Assembly: GCF_000272105.2 (NCBI RefSeq)
Contig: NZ_AJZD02000313.1
Location: 1 to 64,000 of the forward strand
Direction: 5' to 3'
Origin: Vibrio splendidus 12E03
GTDB taxonomy: Bacteria; Pseudomonadota; Gammaproteobacteria; Enterobacterales; Vibrionaceae
Length of the DNA stretch: 64,000 nt
The translations under genes and the position numbers were made by a program. Each line of letters opens with the position of its first letter. The first letter of the stretch is position 1. Positions 34,552 to 43,135 of the stretch are shown piece by piece. The notes beneath the pieces were generated by a model. It worked only from the letters and a program-made list of their open reading frames with translations. It was not told the origin of the DNA and did not search any database.

Positions 34552-35139
34552 CTATACAGCTCGCCTATCTTCCCAATTCGGGTTAACTAATGCCGTCAGT
34601 ATATGGTCTTCCCATTTACCGTTAATCTGTAGGTAGTCTTTAGCAAAACCTTCTCGGACAAAACCAAGATGTTCTAATACACCCGCACTGCGTTCGTTGT
34701 GAGGCATGTAGCCCGCCATTAAGCGGTGCATGTTCTGCACATCAAACATGTAGTCTTTGGCCATGCTCAAACCTCTGCGCATGTAGCCGTGGCCCTGTGC
34801 ACTTTGCGCCAATGAGTAACCGACATTACAGGCGTAGAACGGGAAACGAGACAAATTACTGAACGATATTGTGCCTAACATTTCATTAGAGTCAGCATTA
34901 ATCAGTAAACAGTAATAGCCTAGTCCCATTTTATGAAGCTCGTTTAACTTGATCAGTCGCTGCGCCCAACTCGCTCTATCAAAGAACGCGTCTTCTCGAA
35001 TCGGTTCCCAAGGTTTCAGGTACTCTCTGTTAACCTGAAAGTACTCACTGAGCATCGCTGCGTCGTCGATTTCAGCCGTTCTCAGAATCAGGTTACCGTC
35101 CCGCTTATAAATGCGCTCCGGTGTACTCAAATCTTCCAT
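34552..35139 (-). CDS. GNAT N-acetyltransferase, RimJ-like
   Basis: 195-residue acetyl-CoA-dependent acyltransferase of the RimJ/RimL branch. The sequence shows the N-terminal beta-alpha opening (LILRTAEIDDAAMLSEYF), the acetyl-CoA loop (SAQGHGYMRRGLSMAKDYMF, the Q/RxxGxG/A region) and the C-terminal ENxxS-like stretch (MPHNERSAGVLEHLGFVREG). RimJ acetylates ribosomal protein S5, but this family also modifies other N-termini and small molecules, so the substrate stays open. It starts 18 bases after tyrR and probably shares its transcript. Confidence 0.83.
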   Translation of the reverse strand: MEDLSTPERIYKRDGNLILRTAEIDDAAMLSEYFQVNREYLKPWEPIREDAFFDRASWAQRLIKLNELHKMGLGYYCLLINADSNEMLGTISFSNLSRFPFYACNVGYSLAQSAQGHGYMRRGLSMAKDYMFDVQNMHRLMAGYMPHNERSAGVLEHLGFVREGFAKDYLQINGKWEDHILTALVNPNWEDRRAV

Positions 35140-35157
35140 AATCTTGTTCTTATTCGA

Positions 35158-36702
35158 TCAGTTCTTTCTAATACCGTAATCACGAAGCTTATTCGCAATT
35201 GAGGTGTGAGATACATTCAAACGTTTTGCAAGCTTACGGCTTGATGGGAAAGACTGGTAGAGCTTCTCTAGAATCTGAGATTCATAGTCTTTCATGATCT
35301 CGTCAAGCGAGCCGTCTAAGCTCAAGTTCGCCATTCCAGCCGTCATGGTTTCAAGCTGTGGCAGGTGGAATTGCTCAACCGTTAACGTATCTGAATCCAA
35401 CTCTGTTAGTGCACGTAAAACCATATTGTCTAACTGACGGATGTTGCCCGGCCATTGGTAATTACCTAATTGGTCGATTAGTTCTTGAGTCAGCTTTGGT
35501 TTCAACATGCCTAATTGCTGTGCGTACTTTGCAACGAATAGCTCCAGTAATGGGGCAACATCGTTTGAACGTTCACGCAAAGCAGGAATCGATAAAGTCA
35601 GCACGTTCAAGCGGTAGAACAGATCTTCACGGAACGAACCTGAGTCGGCTAATTCAGAAAGACGATGGCGCGTTGATGCGATAATACGAACATCCGCGTG
35701 CATCTCTTCTTCTTCACCAACACGACGGAATGAACCATCTTGTAGGAAACGCAGCAGTTTGATTTGTAGATGTGGGCTCATCTCGCCAATTTCATCTAAA
35801 AATACGGTACCGCCATTCGCTTGTTCGAAAATACCTTTATGACCTTGCTCATGGTTGAATGAACCCGGCGCATGACCAAACAATTCCGTTTCCGCTACGT
35901 CATCAGGCATCGATGCACAGCTTAGAATCAAGAATGGGAAAGACGATCGATTTGAACGGTTATGACACGCTTTCGCCAACATCTCTTTACCTGTACCCGT
36001 ATCGCCTTCAATTAATAGAGGCTGATCCAGCATAGCCAATTTCTTAGCTTGGCTGATCAAGGCTTTATGGCGATTAGAGACACCAACAAAGTGTTCGAAA
36101 CCTAGGTTGTTCTGTTCTGGGATTGAATCTGGCGAGTTCATCTCTTGATTACAAGAGCGAATCGTCATTACTGCGCTTGCCAGTACCGCTTCGTTGACAT
36201 CACCACCAAGGTAAATCGGCAGGATCTCAATAGAGAAATCTAAACCATCCAACACGACAACTTCACGATGACGCGTTACATCGCCTTCGATCCAGCGAGC
36301 AAAGTTAAAGCTAGGAACAAACGTCGCTAGCGGTTCACCGATGACTTCATCTTCTTGTTTGTTGAAGAGGTTCAATGCAGCGTGGTTAGCCATATCGACT
36401 GAGCCTTTAAGGTCAATCGCAATCACAGGATCAGGTAGGTTTGCCAGCAGAGCAATCAGCTCTGTGTTATGCCTTTCGCTTGGCATAAATTGGATTTTAC
36501 GTACATCCTTCACACCTGAAATTCGGCGAATTTCAGCCATAAGTTCACTAAAAGCATCAAAATCGATATCAGGGCAGTTTAGGTAAATAATGCCTTTAAC
36601 ATCAATTTCGATTCCTCTTAAATCAATGCTTTTTGAGGCCAAGATATCGAGCAACTCACGCGTTAAGCCGAGTCTGTCTTCACACAATACTTCAAGACGC
36701 AC
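35158..36702 (-). CDS. tyrR: transcriptional regulator TyrR
   Basis: Master regulator of aromatic amino-acid synthesis and transport, 514 residues. Domains in order: ACT (1-75, MRLEVLCEDRLGLTREL), PAS (about 78-140), AAA+ (about 205-430, Walker A GDTGTGKE and Walker B GGTVFLDEIGE) and a C-terminal Fis-type helix-turn-helix (SRKLAKRLNVSHTSIANKL). The sigma-54-contacting GAFTGA loop is replaced by GSFNHE, as in other TyrR proteins, which act with sigma-70 instead. A 34-base palindrome with a TyrR-box-like core lies about 70 bases upstream, suggesting autoregulation. The order ycjX-ycjF-tyrR matches enterobacteria. Confidence 0.96.
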   Translation of the reverse strand: MRLEVLCEDRLGLTRELLDILASKSIDLRGIEIDVKGIIYLNCPDIDFDAFSELMAEIRRISGVKDVRKIQFMPSERHNTELIALLANLPDPVIAIDLKGSVDMANHAALNLFNKQEDEVIGEPLATFVPSFNFARWIEGDVTRHREVVVLDGLDFSIEILPIYLGGDVNEAVLASAVMTIRSCNQEMNSPDSIPEQNNLGFEHFVGVSNRHKALISQAKKLAMLDQPLLIEGDTGTGKEMLAKACHNRSNRSSFPFLILSCASMPDDVAETELFGHAPGSFNHEQGHKGIFEQANGGTVFLDEIGEMSPHLQIKLLRFLQDGSFRRVGEEEEMHADVRIIASTRHRLSELADSGSFREDLFYRLNVLTLSIPALRERSNDVAPLLELFVAKYAQQLGMLKPKLTQELIDQLGNYQWPGNIRQLDNMVLRALTELDSDTLTVEQFHLPQLETMTAGMANLSLDGSLDEIMKDYESQILEKLYQSFPSSRKLAKRLNVSHTSIANKLRDYGIRKN

Positions 36703-36768
36703 AAATAGTCCTATTATAGGTGTCAGGATAAGTTGACAGTAGTGTGGATTAAGCTCTGAGTTCAGTCA

Positions 36769-36802
36769 AGAAGAAGAGTAAACATATGTTTACTCTTCTT
36801 CT
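36769..36802. promoter_or_regulatory. 34-base perfect palindrome with TyrR-box-like core
   Basis: Arms AGAAGAAGAGTAAACAT are exactly repeated in inverse. The centre AGTAAA-CATATG-TTTACT matches the TyrR box TGTAAA-N6-TTTACA at 10 of 12 fixed positions. It lies between ycjF and tyrR, where it can act as TyrR operator and as a hairpin ending the ycjXF transcript. Confidence 0.65.
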
Positions 36803-36825
36803 CAAACTATTGAGCTTCAAATGCT

Positions 36826-37878
36826 TTATTTGAGAGTGATACGCTTTATTTCAGAAAGGACGGCTTTGCGGAGGTCTGCCAGTTTTACTTTTCGTTCGTT
36901 ATGCCAAGGCATCGGACGCAGCAATGTCATGGCTTTTAAACCCAGTCTCGCAGTGAGAATACCGACACCGAGCCCCTGCCCTGCTCGAGCTGAAACCTTG
37001 CCTGCAAGATCCATCGAGACGAGATCCATACTTGCGTCTATCGCGAGTTCACTGGCTCCTGCAGCAGCCATGTTGATTAACACCAATTTGAACAACTTAA
37101 TACGCGACCAGTAACCAAGCTCAATGCCATACACATCAGCAAGCTTGTCGATCATGGTGAAATTGCGCCACGCCACCAGCAACATATCGGCAGCCGCTAA
37201 TGGGCTCACAGCAACCAAAGCGGCCGATTCGGTCGAGAACTTAGTGACGATTTTAGTCGCCACTTTATCTTGTTGGGCAACAACGAGTGCATCATACATA
37301 TCCAACACTTCAGCATCGCTGTGCGCCGGATTAATACTGTTTCGCCATTTATCATAAGCGGGTGATTCAGCGACAATACCGCCCTGCTTCGCAATGTGTT
37401 CACAGAACGCTTTGCCTTTACCAACGCTTTGGCTCTGTAACAGCTCTTCACTCTGCTCTTGAACGCTGAAATGATCTTTCAATGAGCGTAGCTTCCACAG
37501 CTCTTTGCCTATTGCGCCCAAGCCTAATGAAGCGATTGCAGCAGTAAAGCCTGCCCAACCTAACGCGAGCCAGTCTGCTGTTTGAATCGCTGTAATGACA
37601 GAGTCAATTGCCTGCCAACCGACTAAACCGGAGAAAGCGACTAACAAGCCCGTTCCAAACCACTTCTTCTTTTTACTCGGTCGAATCACTTGTTCCAGTT
37701 GGTGCTCAGCGTCACCATCAAGCTCGGTTTCCACTTGTGGTGCGACAGGAACAAATTTCTCTTGCTCTGTGAACAGTTGTTGAGCGCCTAAATCCGGGCC
37801 AACTTCGCTCTTGTCTTGCTCATCAAAAGAGGTCTTCAACGGTTCATTAAAGACCTGCTTTGTTTTTAATTCACTCAT
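36826..37878 (-). CDS. ycjF: YcjF/TIGR01620 inner-membrane protein
   Basis: 351 residues from the ATG preceded by GAGG; an upstream in-frame start would overlap ycjX. A hydrophilic N-terminal region (about 1-95) is followed by two adjacent membrane helices (WFGTGLLVAFSGLVGWQAI and WLALGWAGFTAAIASLGLGAIG) and a C-terminal DUF697-like segment (SPLAAADMLLVAWRNFTMID, then ARAGQGLGVGILTARLGLKAM). In E. coli ycjXF belongs to the phage-shock regulon and sits beside tyrR, as here; the exact function is unknown. It begins 14 bases after ycjX and is surely cotranscribed with it. Confidence 0.92.
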   Translation of the reverse strand: MSELKTKQVFNEPLKTSFDEQDKSEVGPDLGAQQLFTEQEKFVPVAPQVETELDGDAEHQLEQVIRPSKKKKWFGTGLLVAFSGLVGWQAIDSVITAIQTADWLALGWAGFTAAIASLGLGAIGKELWKLRSLKDHFSVQEQSEELLQSQSVGKGKAFCEHIAKQGGIVAESPAYDKWRNSINPAHSDAEVLDMYDALVVAQQDKVATKIVTKFSTESAALVAVSPLAAADMLLVAWRNFTMIDKLADVYGIELGYWSRIKLFKLVLINMAAAGASELAIDASMDLVSMDLAGKVSARAGQGLGVGILTARLGLKAMTLLRPMPWHNERKVKLADLRKAVLSEIKRITLK

Positions 37879-37892
37879 TTTGATTGCCTCAA

Positions 37893-39266
37893 TTACTTCA
37901 ACTTGTCGCCAATGAGATACTCTAAAACCTTGTCGACTCTTAGATGTTGGCAAGGCTCATCGGAATGTTGCTCCATCGGCCTAAAGCTCGTGAAATCAAA
38001 CTGGTTGGTTTCCCAATACTGTTTATTGGGCAACTTACGCGGCACCTCTCCCGGATACATGGTTTGAGGGACATTATCTAAAGTCACACCTTGCAACGCC
38101 GGAACATTGTCTGAGCCCGACGAGATATAGCCCGCGCTGGTCGCTTGAATAGACGCGATGCTCATGCAACTCATGTCGATGTGTTCAAACGCCGCCTGTT
38201 GCCAAGCCGGATGCACCATCTGTTGTAACAGCGATACCAAGTTCGGGTGTTGATCCGGTGTCACGTGATCGGCCTTGGTTGCGGCGAATAATATCTTGTC
38301 GATCTTCGGCGCGAATAAGCGTCTTAATATATTGCTTCGACCATACTTAAAGCTTTTTAGTAGCTGCTCTAATGCGCCACGCATATCCATGAAAGAGTCA
38401 TAGCCCGCATTGAGCGGCTGTAAGCAATCCACCAGCACGATTTGTCTGTCGAACGTAGCAAAGTGATTCTTGTAGAACGCTTTCACGACCTTCTGCTGGT
38501 ACTCTTCGTAACGCGCTTTCAGTACCGCATAGTTACTTGTTTTTGAGAACTTACCCTCAGGTGCGTTACACGGGAAGAATTGTAGTACAGGCGCGCCTTC
38601 AAGCTCACCAGGTAATACGAATCGACCCGGCTGTACCCAATGCAACCCGTTACTTTTACAAGTATGAAGGTACTGGGTGTATCTATCGGCAATCGCGACC
38701 AGTTTCTTTTCGTCCGCTTCTGCTAGCAAATCGATATCACCACGCATGGCGTTCCACTGTTGCGAGTAAGTTTCTCTGTCGCCTTTCAATGCGGCAAACT
38801 GAGATTGGCTCCAGGTATCGAAGTCCATATCCAGTAACGGCAAATCAAGCAGCCATTCACCTGGATAATCGACAATATCGAGATAAAGGGTGCTGTTTTT
38901 ACTCAGTAGCTTCTTTGCGCCCTTCGCAGGCTTATATTTGATTGCTAGACGAATCTCACTGACATCACGCGTTGGCACCGGCCATTCTGGTGGCTGTGCA
39001 TTCAACGACTCCATCGCTTCATCATAAGAGAAGCGTGGGATCATCATGTTGTGTTGCGGGATGCGCTTTGCGCCAATAATTCTTCCATCTCTCGCTGATG
39101 CAAGCAGTGGCAAGTTTTTGTGGGTAGACGTATGAAGAAGCTGATTAACCAGCGAAGTAATGAATGCTGTCTTACCCGCACGAGAGAGCCCCGTGACCGC
39201 TACTCGAATATGAGAATCCGTTCCTCTGCTTATAAAGTCACTCATTTCTTGAGTTAGGTGTTTCAT
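37893..39266 (-). CDS. ycjX: YcjX-family P-loop protein (DUF463)
   Basis: 457-residue predicted GTPase or ATPase of the YcjX family. The P-loop is GLSRAGKTAF (26-35); a second conserved block LYLDIVDYPGEWLLDL resembles a Walker B/G3 region (DYPG), and KADHV resembles a G4 specificity element. It is linked to the phage-shock response in enterobacteria, and structural work on a Shewanella YcjX shows a GTPase-like fold. First gene of ycjXF. I found no sigma-54 promoter of PspF type in the 150 bases upstream, so its control may differ from E. coli. Confidence 0.94.
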   Translation of the reverse strand: MKHLTQEMSDFISRGTDSHIRVAVTGLSRAGKTAFITSLVNQLLHTSTHKNLPLLASARDGRIIGAKRIPQHNMMIPRFSYDEAMESLNAQPPEWPVPTRDVSEIRLAIKYKPAKGAKKLLSKNSTLYLDIVDYPGEWLLDLPLLDMDFDTWSQSQFAALKGDRETYSQQWNAMRGDIDLLAEADEKKLVAIADRYTQYLHTCKSNGLHWVQPGRFVLPGELEGAPVLQFFPCNAPEGKFSKTSNYAVLKARYEEYQQKVVKAFYKNHFATFDRQIVLVDCLQPLNAGYDSFMDMRGALEQLLKSFKYGRSNILRRLFAPKIDKILFAATKADHVTPDQHPNLVSLLQQMVHPAWQQAAFEHIDMSCMSIASIQATSAGYISSGSDNVPALQGVTLDNVPQTMYPGEVPRKLPNKQYWETNQFDFTSFRPMEQHSDEPCQHLRVDKVLEYLIGDKLK

Positions 39267-39410
39267 TTGAACGACTCCGTGATAGTTAGGCTAGCTGGTT
39301 ATGATAATAGAGAGGCAAGCCTATGTTCTTTCCCAGTTGGGATAGTTTGTATGCATTTGCTTATCTTGATGTTGATGAGTATGCAATACACATTCTTAAT
39401 GCTAGATGAA

Positions 39411-39446
39411 TAAAAGCCCCTGACTACATTCATAATCAGGGGCTTT
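39411..39446 (-). terminator. intrinsic terminator after the small membrane gene
   Basis: AAAGCCCCTGA and TCAGGGGCTTT form a perfect 11-bp stem; the minus strand continues TTATTC. It ends the 61-residue gene and protects ycjX from readthrough. Confidence 0.8.
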
Positions 39447-39471
39447 AGAATTTTTGCACGATATCCGACGT

Positions 39472-39657
39472 TTAATCGTCTTCAATCAACTTGTAGATAA
39501 CAAACAGCGCAATCTCTGCAATTAGCCAAAGCGCACATGTAATCGTCACGTATTTATTATCAAAGATACTGATCCCTTTCAAGATCAGGTCGTAGCCAAC
39601 AAAAGCACCAATCACCACTGCTAAGATAATCTGTAGGATCTGAATAAAACGAGGCAT
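39472..39657 (-). CDS. small two-helix membrane protein
   Basis: 61 residues, unrecognised. Two hydrophobic stretches (FIQILQIILAVVIGAFVGYDLI and VTITCALWLIAEIALFVIYKLI) flank a short polar loop with DNKY, giving a hairpin with both ends on one side, and the C-terminus is acidic (EDD). A strong GGAGAGAGG site precedes the ATG, and a terminator follows, so it is a real monocistronic gene. It may be an inner-membrane small protein of stress type; nothing more can be said from sequence. Confidence 0.7.
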   Translation of the reverse strand: MPRFIQILQIILAVVIGAFVGYDLILKGISIFDNKYVTITCALWLIAEIALFVIYKLIEDD

Positions 39658-39821
39658 TCCTCTCTCCTATGTTCTTATATCAAACTATGTGTTTATCACT
39701 ATATCATTGATAATATGACAAAAGTGCAGATAATGCTGCACTTTTGTCTTTAACTTTCTGTCAAAAATTGCAATTCAAACGCTGAAGTTAACGACAATTA
39801 CAATTTTTTGGCGTCGGTTAA

Positions 39822-41339
39822 TTACGCTTTCTCAGCTTCAGCAATCTTCACTTTCCAAGTGTCAGGGCCGATCTGGTGTGCGTTCACGCCGTTAGAGTCA
39901 ACGGCTACCGTTACAGGCATATCTTCAACTTCAAACTCGTAAATCGCTTCCATACCTAGATCTTCAAACGCAACTACGCGTGCTTTTTTAATTGCTTTCG
40001 CGACTAAATAAGCTGCGCCGCCAACCGCCATTAGGTAAACCGCTTTGTGCTCTTTGATTGATTCAACCGTTGCAGGCCCACGTTCTGCTTTACCGATCAT
40101 GCCCATAATGCCAGTTTCGTTCAGCATCATGTCAGTGAACTTATCCATACGTGTTGAAGTTGTTGGACCTGCAGGACCTACCGCTTCATCACCTACAGCA
40201 TCAACAGGACCCACGTAGTAAATGAACTTGCCTTTGAAATCAACGCCAGCTGGTAAGCCTTCGCCGCTTTCTAGCATGCCTTGAATACGTTTATGAGCCG
40301 CATCACGACCGGTTAAGATCTTACCTGACAGAAGAACCGTTTCGCCGGTCTTCCACTCTTGTACGTCTTCTTTAGTCACTTCATCAAGGTTAACACGGCG
40401 TGTGTTTGCGCCCGCTTCCCAAGTGATGTCTGGCCACTCTTCTAACTTAGGTGGCGTTAGCTCTGCCGGGCCGCTACCATCTAGCGTGAAGTGCACGTGA
40501 CGCGTTGCTGCACAGTTCGGGATCAAGCAAACTGGCTTAGATGCAGCATGAGTTGGTGCTGTTTTGATTTTCACGTCAACCACAGTCGTTAGACCGCCAA
40601 GACCTTGTGCACCAATACCCAGCTTGTTTACACGGTTGAAGATATCTAGACGAAGCTCTTCTTCTGCGTTCTCTGGACCTTTCTCGATAAGCTCTTGGAT
40701 ATCGATATGTTCCATCAAAGATTCTTTCGCTAGAACTGCTGCTTTCTCAGCCGTACCGCCGATGCCTATACCTAGCATACCCGGTGGACACCAGCCCGCC
40801 CCCATTGTTGGCAGCGTCTTCTCTACCCACTCTGCAATATCATCAGAAGGATTCAGCATAACCATCTTGGTTTTGTTCTCAGAACCGCCGCCTTTTGCCG
40901 CGATTTGAATTTCAACTTTGTTGCCTGGAACCATATTAATGTGAACAACCGCTGGTGTGTTGTCTTTGGTATTAATACGCTTACCTGCAGGGTCCATTAG
41001 GACAGATGCACGCAATGGGTTATCTGGATTGTTGTAAGCTTGACGAACGCCTTCATCAACCATCTGTTGTACTGTTTGATCCGTTTCCCACCTAACATCC
41101 ATACCGATGTTCACGAAACAAGTAACAATACCCGTATCCTGACAAATTGGACGATGGCCTTCCGCAGACATGCGTGAGTTGATAAGAATCTGAGCAATAG
41201 CATCTTTAGCTGCTTGGCTCTCTTCTTTCTCGTGCGCTTTTTCTAGGGCTTGGACAAAGTCTAAAGGGTGATAATAAGAAATGTACTGAAGTGCGTCAGC
41301 GACACTGCTGATCACATCTTGCTTACGAATAACCGTCAT
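39822..41339 (-). CDS. fumA: class I fumarate hydratase
   Basis: Iron-sulphur fumarase converting fumarate and malate in the TCA cycle, 505 residues from the ATG with a GAGG site seven bases ahead; a longer upstream frame is not supported. The N-terminal domain carries RPICQDTGIVTCFVNIG and KGGGSENKTKM, and CLIPNCAATRHVHF holds another of the [4Fe-4S] cysteines. The C-terminal swivel domain begins near GETVLLSGKILTGRDAAHKR and includes YVGPVDAV. The family is oxygen-sensitive, unlike class II FumC. The symbol fumA is by class; fumA and fumB are not separable by sequence alone here. Monocistronic, divergent from pabB. Confidence 0.93.
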   Translation of the reverse strand: MTVIRKQDVISSVADALQYISYYHPLDFVQALEKAHEKEESQAAKDAIAQILINSRMSAEGHRPICQDTGIVTCFVNIGMDVRWETDQTVQQMVDEGVRQAYNNPDNPLRASVLMDPAGKRINTKDNTPAVVHINMVPGNKVEIQIAAKGGGSENKTKMVMLNPSDDIAEWVEKTLPTMGAGWCPPGMLGIGIGGTAEKAAVLAKESLMEHIDIQELIEKGPENAEEELRLDIFNRVNKLGIGAQGLGGLTTVVDVKIKTAPTHAASKPVCLIPNCAATRHVHFTLDGSGPAELTPPKLEEWPDITWEAGANTRRVNLDEVTKEDVQEWKTGETVLLSGKILTGRDAAHKRIQGMLESGEGLPAGVDFKGKFIYYVGPVDAVGDEAVGPAGPTTSTRMDKFTDMMLNETGIMGMIGKAERGPATVESIKEHKAVYLMAVGGAAYLVAKAIKKARVVAFEDLGMEAIYEFEVEDMPVTVAVDSNGVNAHQIGPDTWKVKIAEAEKA

Positions 41340-41593
41340 TGCATGCCTCTTTATTGTTCTGGTTCCATGTGGGGTCTTGGTTTGACTGTTTTTGTCTAAC
41401 CGGATTAGTTGGCTTAGCTTTTTATTATGTTGAGCTGTATTTAGTTGCTTTAGCAATCGCTTGCATAGCTGTAAACTAAACCATGTAGTTTGCACCGTTC
41501 TAATCAAGAACCCATTTTATTTTCAATTTATGATACTCTTGCTTCCTCTCACACGCCATGCAGTGATCGAACTCTTTGTCACAAATTAAACAA

Positions 41594-42973
41594 ATGAATA
41601 ACAACGAATTTCGCTCTATCCAAATCAAGCCGCTTGAATATCAATCAACTTTAGCTAAACAGCTGTTTTCCCATATTGAAAACCTGCCGTGGGCAATGCT
41701 ATTACGCTCCGCTTCAGAAAGCCACGTTGATAGTCGATACGATATTTTAGTTGCTCAACCCATCGCCACCTTCGAGACAATCGGTGCAAAAACGACCGTT
41801 AATGTTAATGAGACGTGCGAGGTTTCAGACTCCGATCCTTTCGAACTACTCGACCAATATCAGCAACAGTTATTACCTGCGACTAAAGAGCACACTGAGT
41901 TGCCATTCGTTGGCGGCGCTTTAGGCTATTTTAGTTATGATTTAGGGCGCAGAGTCGAGACACTTCCTTCACTCGCAACGCGTGATATTGAAGCACCTGA
42001 CATGGCGGTTGGCTTATATGAATGGGCTGTTATCGTTGATCACCAACTGAAAACGGCGTGTATTGTCGGCAGCAATATCGACGAACATCATGATTGGCTG
42101 ATGCAGAAAATGGGTCAATCACACCTAACACATGCGCCCTTTGGATTAACCACACCGTGGCAATCCAATATGAGCGAAGAAAGCTACGCCACTAAGTTCG
42201 ATAGTGTTCAAGAGTACCTGTTATCCGGGGACTGCTATCAGATCAACTTAGCTCAGCGCTTCAATGCTCAATACCAAGGCAGTGAATGGTTGGCTTATGA
42301 CAAGTTAGAGCAGTACAACTCAGCGCCCTTTTCGGGTTTTATCCGTTTGGCCGACTGCGCAATCATCAGTGTTTCGCCAGAGCGTTTCTTAGAACTCAAA
42401 GACAACGTCATTGAAACCAAGCCAATCAAAGGCACACGACCTCGTTCTGATGACCCGATGATTGATGATGCCAACGCGCAAGACCTAGCAAGCGCCGATA
42501 AAGATCAGGCCGAGAACCTGATGATCGTCGACCTGCTTCGTAATGACATTGGCCGAGTGGCAAAACCGGGCACTGTTCATGTACCAAAGTTATTCGATAT
42601 TGAGAGCTTCCCTGCCGTGCACCACTTAGTAAGCACGATACGAGCAGACCTTGATGATCAATATTCTGCGACTGACCTTCTGAGGGCGTGTTTCCCTGGA
42701 GGGTCGATTACTGGCGCACCAAAAGTTCGCGCGATGCAGATCATTGAAGAGTTAGAACCGCATCGACGTTCAGCGTACTGCGGCAGTATTGGCTACATCA
42801 GCCGAAATGGCAGAATGGATACCAGTATTACCATTCGTACATTAGTCGCCGAGAACAATACGCTTTATGCATGGGCTGGCGGTGGTGTGGTGTTTGATAG
42901 TGATTGTGCTTCTGAATACCAAGAAACACTGGATAAGCTGAGTCGAATTCTACCGGTACTTGAAGATTGCTAA
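41594..42973 (+). CDS. pabB: aminodeoxychorismate synthase component I
   Basis: Makes 4-amino-4-deoxychorismate for folate, with a PabA glutamine amidotransferase partner. About 459 residues from ATG; an in-frame TTG 18 bases upstream is also possible, and neither has a clear ribosome site. The anthranilate-synthase I N-domain (about 10-150, with AMLLRSA and GALGYFSYDLGRR) is followed by the chorismate-binding domain, with SGDCYQINLAQRF, IETKPIKGTRPRS, DLLRNDIGRV, FPGGSITGAPKVRAMQII and RSAYCGSIGY all conserved. The tryptophan-feedback motif of TrpE is not evident. The PIKGTRPR lysine marks PabB. Confidence 0.93.
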   Translation: MNNNEFRSIQIKPLEYQSTLAKQLFSHIENLPWAMLLRSASESHVDSRYDILVAQPIATFETIGAKTTVNVNETCEVSDSDPFELLDQYQQQLLPATKEHTELPFVGGALGYFSYDLGRRVETLPSLATRDIEAPDMAVGLYEWAVIVDHQLKTACIVGSNIDEHHDWLMQKMGQSHLTHAPFGLTTPWQSNMSEESYATKFDSVQEYLLSGDCYQINLAQRFNAQYQGSEWLAYDKLEQYNSAPFSGFIRLADCAIISVSPERFLELKDNVIETKPIKGTRPRSDDPMIDDANAQDLASADKDQAENLMIVDLLRNDIGRVAKPGTVHVPKLFDIESFPAVHHLVSTIRADLDDQYSATDLLRACFPGGSITGAPKVRAMQIIEELEPHRRSAYCGSIGYISRNGRMDTSITIRTLVAENNTLYAWAGGGVVFDSDCASEYQETLDKLSRILPVLEDC

Positions 42974-43055
42974 ACCTAATGTCATTAACTGCTAGTTCCG
43001 CTACTTAATGACGAGTTCCGCTGCTTAACGGCCAGAAAAAGCTTTATATAAGAAG

Positions 43056-43089
43056 AAACCGAAGGATCGCAAGATCACTTCGGTTTTTT
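43056..43089 (+). terminator. intrinsic terminator after pabB
   Basis: AAACCGAAG pairs with CTTCGGTTT around an inner GATC-CGCAA-GATC hairpin; six T follow. The preceding 43 bases hold two imperfect copies of AGTTCCGCTACTTAA, a small duplication. Confidence 0.8.
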
Positions 43090-43135
43090 AGTCTTTAAGT
43101 TAGAGTACATGACTCACAACGCTTTATTCGCGTGT

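Noticed and set aside
39267..39410. PspF/sigma-54 promoter upstream of ycjX
   Set aside because: No TGGCA-N7-TTGCA element is present on the transcribed strand.
42986..43028. Short direct repeat AGTTCCGCTACTTAA after pabB
   Set aside because: Two imperfect copies only; too small to be more than a local duplication.
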